The position numbers and the translations under genes are program-made. The notes below the pieces were generated by a model. The model was not told the DNA's origin. It ran no database searches and worked only from the letters and a program-made list of their open reading frames with translations. A stretch of DNA of 64,000 nt from Phreatobacter oligotrophus. GTDB taxonomy: Bacteria > Pseudomonadota > Alphaproteobacteria > Rhizobiales > Phreatobacteraceae. Positions 29,148-37,513 of this stretch are shown piece after piece (within the stretch, counting starts at the first letter, position 1; each line of letters begins with the position of its first letter). Where the stretch lies: assembly GCF_003046185.1 (NCBI RefSeq), contig NZ_PZZL01000010.1, positions 1 through 64,000 on the forward strand, read 5' to 3'.

Positions 29148-30430
29148 CCGGCCTCGTCCTCTTCGCCGCCTTCTTCGTGATGCTGGCCGCCGCCATCCCG
29201 GTCGGCATTTCCCTCGGCCTCGCCGGGACGCTCGCCATCGTCATCGCCGGACAGAGCATCCTCGCCGTGCCGACCAACGTCTATGCCGGCATCGCCAAGT
29301 ACCCGCTGATCGCCATCCCGATGTTCGTCCTCGTCGGCTCGGTCTTCGACCGGACCGGCGTGGCGCTGCGCCTCGTGCGGTTCGCCACCGCGCTGGTCGG
29401 CGCCGGGCGCGGGGCGCTCGCCACCGTCTCGGTGCTGGTCGCCATGGTGATCGGCGGCATTTCGGGCTCGGGTCCGGCGACATCGGCGGCCGTCGGGCAG
29501 GTGGTCACCGATTCCATGGTGAAGGACGGCTATCCCCGCGCCTTCATCGCCTCGACGGTCGGCGCTGCGGCCGCCACCGACATCCTCATCCCGCCCTCCA
29601 TTGCCTTCATCATCTATGCGGTGATGGTGCCGGGCGTGTCGGTCCCGGCCATCTTCGCGGCGGGCATGATCCCCGGCATCCTCGCCGGCCTCGCCATCAT
29701 CGTGCCGATCCTCGTCATTTCGTGGATCAAGGACTTCGGCGGCAAGACCCGCCAGACCGGCGACGCCCTGACCGTCTGGGGCACGTTCAAGGAGGCCTTT
29801 TGGGGCCTGATGGCGCCGGTGGTCATTCTCGGCGGCATGCGCTCGGGCGCCTTCACCCCGACGGAGGCCGCCGTCATCGCCGTCGCCTACGGGCTCTTCA
29901 TCGGCTTCTTCATCTACCGCACGCTGACCCTGCGCGACGTCTACGAGATGCTGGTGGAGGCCGGCGAGCTCTCGGCCGTCATCCTGATCGTCGTGGCGCT
30001 CGCCTCGGTCTTCGCCTGGTCGATCTCGACGCTCGGCATCGTCCAGCCGATCGCCGACGCCATTGTCGGGCTCGGCCTCGGCGCGACGGGGACGCTGGCC
30101 CTGCTCGTGATCCTGCTCATCATCGTCGGCATGTTCCTCGATGGCATCTCGATCTACCTGATCCTGCTGCCCATCCTCATCCCGATCGCCAACTCCTTCT
30201 CGTGGGACCTCGTCTGGTTCGGCGTCATCCTCACCATGATGATCGCCATCGGCCAGTTCACGCCGCCCGTCGCCGTCAACCTGATGGTGTCCTGCAAGAT
30301 CGCGCGGGTGCCCATGGAGGCGACGGTCCCCTGGGTGATCTGGATGGTGCTGGCGATGACCGCGGCCATGGCGATGGTCGCGATGGTGCCCGACCTCGCC
30401 CTGTGGCTGCCACGTACGCTGGGTTACTGA
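29144..30430 (+). CDS. dctM: TRAP transporter large permease DctM
   Basis: A 428-residue permease with about twelve membrane helices that imports the substrate with sodium. Seen: the gate region VIGGISGSGPATSAAVG (about 103-119), AATDILIPPSIAFIIYAVM, AFTPTEAAVIAVAYGLF, and GMFLDGISIYLILLPILIPI near the second half, all DctM signatures. Coupled to dctQ by a 4-base overlap. Confidence 0.94.
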   Translation: MTGLVLFAAFFVMLAAAIPVGISLGLAGTLAIVIAGQSILAVPTNVYAGIAKYPLIAIPMFVLVGSVFDRTGVALRLVRFATALVGAGRGALATVSVLVAMVIGGISGSGPATSAAVGQVVTDSMVKDGYPRAFIASTVGAAAATDILIPPSIAFIIYAVMVPGVSVPAIFAAGMIPGILAGLAIIVPILVISWIKDFGGKTRQTGDALTVWGTFKEAFWGLMAPVVILGGMRSGAFTPTEAAVIAVAYGLFIGFFIYRTLTLRDVYEMLVEAGELSAVILIVVALASVFAWSISTLGIVQPIADAIVGLGLGATGTLALLVILLIIVGMFLDGISIYLILLPILIPIANSFSWDLVWFGVILTMMIAIGQFTPPVAVNLMVSCKIARVPMEATVPWVIWMVLAMTAAMAMVAMVPDLALWLPRTLGY

Positions 30431-30569
30431 TGCGACGAACGGGGCGAACCTGACGACCGGTTCATCCTTGATGCACCGCGGAAAATCCCCCATTGTCGCG
30501 GCGACTTGAAATGGCCGTGCGCGGCCGGGATCGACGGGGGCCCGAGAGCCCCCCGGGAGGCGACAGACA

Positions 30570-31277
30570 ATGAGTTCGAAGGTCTTTTCCTCGGCCAGGG
30601 ACGCCCTGGCGGGCCAGATCAAGGACGGCATGACCATCATGTCCGGCGGCTTCGGCCTCTGCGGCATTCCGGACGTGCTGATCGAGGCAGTGCGCGAGTC
30701 GGGGGCGAAGAACCTCACCGTCATCTCGAACAATGCCGGCGTCGACGGGGCCGGCCTCGGCATCCTGCTGGAGACCAAGCAGATCAAGAAGATGATCTCG
30801 TCCTATGTCGGCGAGAACAAGCTCTTCGCCCAGCAATTCCTCTCCGGCGAGCTGGAGCTGGAATTCAACCCGCAGGGCACGCTGGCCGAGCGCATCCGCG
30901 CCGGCGGCGCCGGCATCCCGGCCTTCTTCACCAAGACCGGCGTCGGCACCGTCATCGCCGACGGCAAGGAGGTCCGCGAGTTCGACGGCGAGACCTATGT
31001 GATGGAGCGCGGCCTGTTCGCCGACATCTCGCTGGTCCATGCCTGGAAGGCCGACAAGGAGGGCAACCTCGTCTTCCGCAAGACCGCCCGCAACTTCAAC
31101 CCGATGATGGCCACCGCCTCGCGCATGACCATCGTACAGTGCGAACACCTCGTCGAGGTCGGCGAGATCGACGGCGACCTGATCCACACGCCCGGCATCT
31201 ATGTGAAGCGCATCGTCCATGTGCCGAACGCCGTGAAGCGCATCGAGCAGCGCACCACCCGCCCGAAAGCAGCCTGA
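30570..31277 (+). CDS. scoA: 3-oxoacid CoA-transferase subunit A
   Basis: A 235-residue alpha subunit of succinyl-CoA:3-oxoacid CoA-transferase, which activates acetoacetate with succinyl-CoA. Seen: [20 protein letters not shown] near the N-terminus, the [16 protein letters not shown] stretch that binds CoA, and [21 protein letters not shown] precedes the ATG. scoB follows after 14 bases. A gap of 139 bases separates it from dctM, so it may have its own promoter or be read through from the TRAP genes. Confidence 0.95.
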   Translation: MSSKVFSSARDALAGQIKDGMTIMSGGFGLCGIPDVLIEAVRESGAKNLTVISNNAGVDGAGLGILLETKQIKKMISSYVGENKLFAQQFLSGELELEFNPQGTLAERIRAGGAGIPAFFTKTGVGTVIADGKEVREFDGETYVMERGLFADISLVHAWKADKEGNLVFRKTARNFNPMMATASRMTIVQCEHLVEVGEIDGDLIHTPGIYVKRIVHVPNAVKRIEQRTTRPKAA

Positions 31278-31291
31278 GAGGAGACGAGAGC

Positions 31292-31951
31292 ATGGCCTGG
31301 ACCCGTGACCAGATGGCCGCCCGCGCCGCCAAGGAACTGCGCGACGGCTTCTACGTGAACCTCGGCATCGGCATCCCGACGCTGGTCTCCAACCACATCC
31401 CCGCCGGCATGACCGTGCAGCTCCAGTCGGAGAACGGCATGCTGGGCATGGGCCCCTTCCCCTTCGAGGGCGAGGAGGATCCGGACCTCATCAATGCCGG
31501 CAAGCAGACGATCACCGAGCTGCCGACGACGAGCTATTTCTCCTCGTCGGACAGCTTCGCGATGATCCGCGGCGGCCACATCAACCTCTCCATCCTCGGC
31601 GCCATGCAGGTGGCGGAGAACGGCGACCTCGCCAACTGGATGATCCCCGGCAAGATGGTGAAGGGCATGGGCGGCGCCATGGACCTCGTCGCCGGCGTGC
31701 AGAAGGTCGTGGTGGTGATGGAGCACACGGCCAAGGACGGCCCGAAGCTGCTGAAGCGCTGCACCCTGCCGCTGACCGGCGCGGCGGTTGTGGACCTCGT
31801 CATCACCGATCTCGGCGTCTTCGCCATCGACAAGAAGGGCGGCTCCGGCATGACCCTGGTCGAGCTCGCCGAGGGCGTCACGCTCGACGAGATCAAGGCC
31901 AACACGGAAGCTGCCTTCGCGGTGGCGCCCGACCTCGCGGCCGCCGCCTGA
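31292..31951 (+). CDS. scoB: 3-oxoacid CoA-transferase subunit B
   Basis: A 219-residue beta subunit. Seen: [17 protein letters not shown], and [18 protein letters not shown], whose Glu in S-E-N-G forms the CoA thioester in catalysis, then [20 protein letters not shown] and [17 protein letters not shown] precedes ATG 31292. With bdhA (12201) it would complete conversion of 3-hydroxybutyrate to acetoacetyl-CoA. Confidence 0.95.
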   Translation: MAWTRDQMAARAAKELRDGFYVNLGIGIPTLVSNHIPAGMTVQLQSENGMLGMGPFPFEGEEDPDLINAGKQTITELPTTSYFSSSDSFAMIRGGHINLSILGAMQVAENGDLANWMIPGKMVKGMGGAMDLVAGVQKVVVVMEHTAKDGPKLLKRCTLPLTGAAVVDLVITDLGVFAIDKKGGSGMTLVELAEGVTLDEIKANTEAAFAVAPDLAAAA

Positions 31952-31967
31952 CGATCATTCCAGCGCC

Positions 31968-32038
31968 GTCGCGGCAGGGCTCGCCTGGCCGCGATGGCAG
32001 GCGGTATCATGGGCATATGGTCGCGGCCCTGCCGCGAC
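31968..32038. other. Structured inverted repeat between scoB and the AsmA-like gene
   Basis: A perfect 13-bp inverted repeat: gtcgcggcagggc (31968-31980) and gccctgccgcgac (32026-32038). Inside lies a second hairpin, cgcctg (31982-31987) with caggcg (31998-32003), and a linker containing catatg. No T-run follows, so it is not a standard terminator. It does not match the three repeat families of this window. It could be an mRNA 3'-end stabiliser, a structured RNA or another type of repeat. The 202-base gap holds nothing else clear. Confidence 0.5.
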
Positions 32039-32153
32039 CTGCCCTCGGCCATCGAAATGCCACGGGGCTCGTCGATGGTCCCGATCCACAGGATTGGAAC
32101 TTCACGGCCCGCTTGACCGCAGACGGGCACAGCCGGGACCGGGACCACCTCGC

Positions 32154-34115
32154 GTGACCCTCACCTCACCTCTCAAGCGCATCGCTGCAGCTGCCGGCGG
32201 GTTCTTCGCCGTCTTCGCGGCCCTGCTGCTGCTCGTGCCGCTGCTGCTGCCGACGGAGACGGTGCGGGCCACGACGACCGCCGAGCTCTCCCAGCGGCTT
32301 GGCCTGCCCGTGGCGATTCGCGGCGGCATCACCCTGTCGGTCTTCCCGCAACTCTCGGTGCGCCTCGACGACGTGCGTTTCGGCGACGAGACGCAGACCG
32401 GCGAACCGCCGGTCAGGGCGGAGAGCATCACCGGCTCGCTGCGCCTGCTGCCGCTCCTCGCCGGCCACCTCGTGATCTCCGACTACACGATCCATCGCCC
32501 GCAGATCATGGTGCGCGTCGCTGCCGACGGCCGCTCCAACTGGGACCGCGCCTTCGACCGGTTGCGCAGCGCCGCCCGCGAGCGCCAGGCCGGGCTCACC
32601 GATTTCCGCATCACCGAGGGCCGCGCCACCATCGTCGACGGGCTGAGCCAGTCGCGCACCGAGATCCGCGACGTCGATTTCGCGGTGTCCTGGCCCGGCG
32701 GCGAGCGCCAGGCGAACCTCTCCGGCCGCCTGACGGTCAACGGCGAGCCGCTGGAGATCAATGCCGTGCTCGCCCGGCCGCAGGCGCTGTTCATCGCCGA
32801 GCCGACCGGCCTCAAGATGCGCTTCACCTCCACGCCCCTGCGCGGCGGTTTCGAGGGCACACTCACCAATGGCGACACGGTCACCGCCAACGGGGCGCTG
32901 ACCGCCGAGGGTCCCTCGCTGCGCAACCTGCTGCGCTGGCTCGGGCAGAACCCCGGCATCGGCCCCTCGCTCGGCGCCTTCGCCCTCAAGGGGCAGGTCG
33001 AGGTGCTGCCGAACGCGCTCGCCTTCGGCAAGGTCAATGCCGAACTCGACGGCAATGTCGCGGAAGGCGCGCTGTCGGTCAGCTTCGCGGGCAACCGGCC
33101 GCTGGTGCGCGGCACGCTGGATGCCGGCCGCGTCGTGGCGACCACCTATTTCCGTGACCTGCACCTGTCGCCGGAGCCGGGGCGTGGCTGGAGCCGCCGG
33201 CCCATCGACCTCTCGGCCGTGGCGGCGATCGACCTCGACCTGCGTGTTTCGGCGCGCGAGCTGGTCATCGGGCAGGCCGAGTTCGGCCGCTCCGCCGCTC
33301 TCATCACCGCCCGCAACGGCCGCATCTCCGCCACCCTCGGCGAGGCCATCGCCTATGGCGGCACGCTGAGCGGCACGCTCGCCGTGACGCCGGCCGGCGA
33401 GGAGATGGAGCTGCGGGCGACCCTGAGCGTCCAGCGCGCCCAGCTCGGCCAGGGCCTTGGCGAGTGGTTCGGCTTCCGCCGGCTCGACGGCACCGCCAAC
33501 CTGCAGGCCGCCATCGAGGCCCGCGGCGACACGATGGCGAGCCTCGCCCGCACCGCCTCCGGCCAGGTGACGCTGACCGCCATCGAAGGCTCGCTCCAGG
33601 GCTTCAACGCCGAGGCCATCCTGCGGCGGCTGGAACGCCGCCCGCTCGCCGCCGCCGGCCAGGACGCCCGGTCCGGCCGCACGCCCTATGACCGCATCTC
33701 CGCCACCATCCGCATCATCGGCGGCGTGGCGGTGACCACCGACATGGTGATGGACGGACAGGTGGTTACGGTGCGGATGGAAGGCACCTCGCAGCTCCCC
33801 GTGCGTGACCTCGACCTGCGGGGCGTGGCGACGCTGAAGCGGACCGCCTCGGCGAGCCCGCGGCCGGGCGAGGGCAATTTCGAGCTGCCCTTCGTGGTCC
33901 AGGGCTCATGGGACGATCCCTTCGTCCTGCCCGACCCGCAGATCCTCATCCGCCGGTCCGGCGCCGCCGCCCCGCTGCGCGACACCACCCGCGACCGCGA
34001 CGCCCTGAAAGCGGTGCTCGATGCCATCAACCGGCAAGCCGGCTTCGACCCCGACGCCCTGCCGCCGCCGGCCTCGGCCTATGGCGCTTTCCCGCCGGCC
34101 TCCCCGCGTCCCTGA
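32154..34115 (+). CDS. AsmA-family protein
   Basis: A protein of about 653 residues with one N-terminal membrane anchor (AAAAGGFFAVFAALLLLVPLL) and a long periplasmic beta-rich part. Seen: TTTAELSQRLGLPVAIRGGI, the AsmA N-terminal pattern, repeated NG/G-T turns, and an AsmA C-terminal-like segment (LNLQAAIEARG-like NLQAAIEARGDTMASLARTA, about 448-467). AsmA/TamB-like proteins span the periplasm and help move phospholipid to the outer membrane. I chose GTG 32154 because the anchor then starts at the usual distance; an in-frame ATG lies at 32094. It is followed by a mechanosensitive channel gene after 112 bases. Confidence 0.82.
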   Translation: MTLTSPLKRIAAAAGGFFAVFAALLLLVPLLLPTETVRATTTAELSQRLGLPVAIRGGITLSVFPQLSVRLDDVRFGDETQTGEPPVRAESITGSLRLLPLLAGHLVISDYTIHRPQIMVRVAADGRSNWDRAFDRLRSAARERQAGLTDFRITEGRATIVDGLSQSRTEIRDVDFAVSWPGGERQANLSGRLTVNGEPLEINAVLARPQALFIAEPTGLKMRFTSTPLRGGFEGTLTNGDTVTANGALTAEGPSLRNLLRWLGQNPGIGPSLGAFALKGQVEVLPNALAFGKVNAELDGNVAEGALSVSFAGNRPLVRGTLDAGRVVATTYFRDLHLSPEPGRGWSRRPIDLSAVAAIDLDLRVSARELVIGQAEFGRSAALITARNGRISATLGEAIAYGGTLSGTLAVTPAGEEMELRATLSVQRAQLGQGLGEWFGFRRLDGTANLQAAIEARGDTMASLARTASGQVTLTAIEGSLQGFNAEAILRRLERRPLAAAGQDARSGRTPYDRISATIRIIGGVAVTTDMVMDGQVVTVRMEGTSQLPVRDLDLRGVATLKRTASASPRPGEGNFELPFVVQGSWDDPFVLPDPQILIRRSGAAAPLRDTTRDRDALKAVLDAINRQAGFDPDALPPPASAYGAFPPASPRP

Positions 34116-34227
34116 CGGTGCCATGCGGCCGTAACCTGCGGCCTCGTCGGAGCCCGCCGCGGCATGGCAAGGTCATCGCTGCCGATTCGCTGTCCCGATT
34201 CCTCCCCAGAGCTTCGACCCGCGCCCG

Positions 34228-36702
34228 ATGCCAGCCCTTCGCCTGATCCTCGCCGCCCTCCTCGTCCTCGGCCTCGCCGCATCCGCGCCCCAGGCCAGCG
34301 CCCAGGTGCCGGGCGGTGCCACCTCCGCCGCTCCGGGATCGGCCCAGGCGGCCATCGACACGGCCCGCGCCTATCTCGACCAGGTCGAGGCGACGCTGGA
34401 GCGGCCCCTCGGCGAGGTGGAGCTGACCGAGCTGCGCAATCGCCTCGACCCCCTGCGCGAAAGCCTTTCGACGGCCCTCGCCTCGGTCGAGCCGCGTCTC
34501 GCCGAGGCGCGCGACCGGCTGAACCAGCTCGGGCCGAGGCCGGCCGACAACGCGCCGCCGGAGGCCGCCGAGGCGCGCCAGCATCGCGAGGAGCAGACCC
34601 GCGCCGTCGCCGAACTCGACGGGCGCGTCCGCGCGCTGAAGGTCCAGCAGGTCCGCATCGAGCAGATCGCCGAGCGCATCACCGACCGGCGGCGCCAGCT
34701 CTTCACCGCCCAGCTTTTCGAGCGCTCCATTCCCGTCGTCGACCCGCGGTTCTGGATGCAGCTCAGCGAAGGCCTGCCGACGCTCGGCCGCGCCGGACAG
34801 TTCCTGCTCGAGGACTGGTGGCATCACCTCGCCGACATCGCCGGCGCCGGGCGTCTGGCGGTCGCCTTCGCGGTCGGCCTGCTGGCGGCGGTCTTCCTGT
34901 TCTGGGCCTATCGCCAGGCCAGGCGCTACGGCCTCTACGCGACGCCGGCCGATGTCCCCGCCTCGAAACTGGCGCTGGTCGGCGCGGCGATCCGCACCGC
35001 CCTCGAGAGGTCCATCGTCCTGCCGATCCTCGTCGGCGTGCCGCTGCTCATCATCCAGAACTTCGAACTGGTCCTGCCACGGGCTCAGCCCATCGTCGGT
35101 GCGGTCTTCACGGCGGTGCTGGTGATTGCCGTCACCCGCGGCGTGATGCAGGGCGTGATGGCCCCGGGCGCGCCGGCCTACCGGCTGGTCAACCTGCCCG
35201 ACGCCTTCGCCGAGAGCGTGTTCAGCTCGACGCGCGCGGCGGTCTGGGTCGTCGCCCTCGGCCTCGTCGCACTGGCCTTCGCGCGGGTGATGATCGCGCC
35301 CTTCGCGGTCACCGTCTTCATCACCAGCCTCACCGCCATCGGCGTCGGCGTCGTCATCTTCCTGTTCCTGCGCAGCACCATGGAGCGCAGCGTGGAGGAG
35401 GAGGATGGCGGCGTGCCGGAAGCGGCGGCCGCAGCCCCGCGCCAGCCCTGGGCCTGGACCCGGCCGGCCCTGTGGCTCGGCCTCGGCATCATCGCCATCG
35501 CCCTCATCGCCGGCTACACGGCGCTGGCCGCCTTCCTCGCCAGCCGCATCGCCGCCGCGGTGGTCATCGCCGCCGTGACCCTGATGATCCTCGTGCTGCT
35601 CGACACGGTGATCGCCGAATGGTTCGGCCCGACCACGGTGCGCGGACGCTCCGTCTCCGCCGCCATCGGCATCCGTCCGGACCGGCTGGATCTCATCGGC
35701 ACGCTGTTCGGCGGTTTCCTCCACGTCGTGGTGCTCTTCGGCTCGGCCCTGGCGGTCTTCGGTCCCTGGGGCTTCGGCGGGGCGGCGGCCTCGCTGGAGG
35801 ACGCCTTCTTCGGCGTGCGCTTCGCCGAGGTGCGGTCCATCGGCCTCACCATCGCCAGCGCCGCGCTGGTGCTCGCCATCGGCCTTCTGGCGCTGCGCGC
35901 CGCCATGGCCTGGTTCCGCGAGAAGGTGCTGCCGCGCAGCGGCATGGATTCCGGCCTGCAGAATTCGGTCGGCACCATCGTCGGCTATGCCGGCTTCGCG
36001 CTCGTCGGTGGCCTGGTGCTGCGCCAGATCGGCCTCGACCTTTCCAACATCACCATCATCGCCGGTGCGCTGTCGGTCGGTATCGGTTTCGGCCTGCAAT
36101 CCATCGTGCAGAACTTCGTCTCCGGCCTCATCCTGCTGGCGGAACGGCCGATCCGCGTCGGCGATTCCATCGTGGTGAAGGGCGAGGAGGGCCATGTCCG
36201 CAAGATCTCGGTGCGCTCCACCGAGATCGAGACCTTCGACCGCGCCACCGTCATCCTGCCCAATGCCGAACTCATCACCGGCGTGGTCAAGAACTGGACG
36301 CTGTCGAACACGTTGAGCCGGATCACCATCCCCGTCCGCGTCGCCTACGATTCCGACCCCGACCTGGTGCGCGACCTGATGATCCAGGCCGCCTGCCAGA
36401 ACCGCTACATCGTGCAGGACCCGCCGCCGCGCGTCTTCCTCATGCGTTTCGGCGATCTCGGCCTCGAATTCGAGCTGCGCGGGGTCGTCACCAATGTCGA
36501 GTATGGCCTGACCACCCGCTCCGACCTGCAGCTCGCCATCCTCAACAGCTTCCGCAAGAACGGCATCATCATCGCGCCGCCGGTGCAGCGGGTGCAGACG
36601 GCGGAGCCGGAGAACGGCGTGCCGGTGGAGGCGGAGTCGCTGCCGCAGGAGCCGCGTCCGGCCGAGCCGACGCCGCCGAAGGAGCCGGGCCGCAAGGCCT
36701 GA
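34228..36702 (+). CDS. MscS-family mechanosensitive channel with DUF3772 domain
   Basis: An 824-residue large MscS-type channel, opened by membrane tension to release solutes after osmotic downshock. Order: signal peptide (1-25), a periplasmic coiled DUF3772-like region (about 40-200; AYLDQVEATLERPLGE), about ten membrane helices, then the MscS core with GLQNSVGTIVGYAGFALVGG, ITIIAGALSVGIGFGLQSIV (pore helix), SGLILLAERPIRVGDSIVVK and the cytoplasmic beta domain ITGVVKNWTLSNTLSRI. The C-terminal 45 residues are Pro/Glu rich. Convergent with the next gene, 7 bases apart. Confidence 0.93.
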   Translation: MPALRLILAALLVLGLAASAPQASAQVPGGATSAAPGSAQAAIDTARAYLDQVEATLERPLGEVELTELRNRLDPLRESLSTALASVEPRLAEARDRLNQLGPRPADNAPPEAAEARQHREEQTRAVAELDGRVRALKVQQVRIEQIAERITDRRRQLFTAQLFERSIPVVDPRFWMQLSEGLPTLGRAGQFLLEDWWHHLADIAGAGRLAVAFAVGLLAAVFLFWAYRQARRYGLYATPADVPASKLALVGAAIRTALERSIVLPILVGVPLLIIQNFELVLPRAQPIVGAVFTAVLVIAVTRGVMQGVMAPGAPAYRLVNLPDAFAESVFSSTRAAVWVVALGLVALAFARVMIAPFAVTVFITSLTAIGVGVVIFLFLRSTMERSVEEEDGGVPEAAAAAPRQPWAWTRPALWLGLGIIAIALIAGYTALAAFLASRIAAAVVIAAVTLMILVLLDTVIAEWFGPTTVRGRSVSAAIGIRPDRLDLIGTLFGGFLHVVVLFGSALAVFGPWGFGGAAASLEDAFFGVRFAEVRSIGLTIASAALVLAIGLLALRAAMAWFREKVLPRSGMDSGLQNSVGTIVGYAGFALVGGLVLRQIGLDLSNITIIAGALSVGIGFGLQSIVQNFVSGLILLAERPIRVGDSIVVKGEEGHVRKISVRSTEIETFDRATVILPNAELITGVVKNWTLSNTLSRITIPVRVAYDSDPDLVRDLMIQAACQNRYIVQDPPPRVFLMRFGDLGLEFELRGVVTNVEYGLTTRSDLQLAILNSFRKNGIIIAPPVQRVQTAEPENGVPVEAESLPQEPRPAEPTPPKEPGRKA

Positions 36703-36709
36703 GGCGACG

Positions 36710-37327
36710 TCAGAAGAGGCTGCGGACCGCGTCGCGCGCCTTGGCGAGGGTCCCGGCGACGGCCTGTTCATAGGGCAGGGGCGGCACGGGAATGCCGAGC
36801 AGGGTCCGCTTCTCCGGGGCGGGCGGCTTCGGCGCGATCATGCTGGCAAGCTCGAGGGGCGCGCCGGGCGGCGGCGCGACGGGGGCTGCCGGGCGCGGCG
36901 GCGCTGAGCTGCGGCGGACGGCAGCGGGATTGCCGGCGACCGCCTGCGACTGGGCCTGCGCCTGTGCCTGGCGCTGCGGGCGCGAGGGAACGGGCACGAC
37001 GGCGGGAAGCGTCGCCTGCGGCGGCTCGAGATCCTGGGCGCTGGCGGGCGGCGTCGCGGGGGGCCAGAGGAAGGCGGCTTCGAAGTGTTCGGGAGCGGCC
37101 ACCTGCACGGCGGCCGGCTTCTCGCGGGCGCTGAAGAGCAGGCCCGGGGCCGCGCGCTCGACCAGCGGCGGCACGATGAAGGCCGCGGCCGCGGTCGCGA
37201 CAATCGAGACGACGACCTGCCCGGCCAGACTGCGGCCAACGGCCGCCACCTGCTGAACCACCTTGCCCACGGACCTCTCCGTCCAACGCCAAACCTGATC
37301 CCAGAGATGGCCCGGGGTTTGTGGCAT
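36710..37327 (-). CDS. Uncharacterised single-pass membrane protein, proline-rich
   Basis: A protein of about 205 residues that I do not recognise. Seen: an N-terminal amphipathic part (MPQTPGHLWDQVWRWTERSV), one hydrophobic segment AGQVVVSIVATAAAAFIVPP (about 34-53), then a long low-complexity stretch rich in P, A and Q (about 75-165, with QAQAQAQSQA), and a short conserved-looking end GIPVPPLPYEQAVAGTLAKA. The topology suggests a periplasmic or cytoplasmic Pro/Ala linker anchored at the inner membrane. An in-frame start at 37396 is possible. It is divergent from the porin gene. Confidence 0.65.
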   Translation of the reverse strand: MPQTPGHLWDQVWRWTERSVGKVVQQVAAVGRSLAGQVVVSIVATAAAAFIVPPLVERAAPGLLFSAREKPAAVQVAAPEHFEAAFLWPPATPPASAQDLEPPQATLPAVVPVPSRPQRQAQAQAQSQAVAGNPAAVRRSSAPPRPAAPVAPPPGAPLELASMIAPKPPAPEKRTLLGIPVPPLPYEQAVAGTLAKARDAVRSLF

Positions 37328-37346
37328 CAATCCGGACCGAATTGTT

Positions 37347-37374
37347 GCGGTATCAGCCCGTTTCGTAGCGGTAT
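37347..37374. promoter_or_regulatory. Direct repeats gcggtat in a divergent promoter region
   Basis: gcggtat occurs at 37347-37353 and 37368-37374, start to start 21 bases, or two helical turns. It lies in the 186-base gap between the proline-rich protein gene and the porin gene. Such spacing suits a dimeric activator, but no family is assignable and chance is possible. Confidence 0.25.
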
Positions 37375-37513
37375 GTTTCCGCAAGGCCGCGCGCACACCG
37401 TCGCCTTTACGCTCCGTTTGCGCGCGGTCGCCGGTTTCGCCATGGCGGCGTTACGTGTCCTCCCCTCAAGGTCTGCCCGTCCTTTCAACGGCTTGCGACC
37501 CGAGGTTGCGATC

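Noticed and set aside
34027-36771. 914-residue open frame antisense to the MscS-like gene
   Set aside because: Low-complexity R/D/G/E-rich translation without domains; the plus-strand channel gene is certain.
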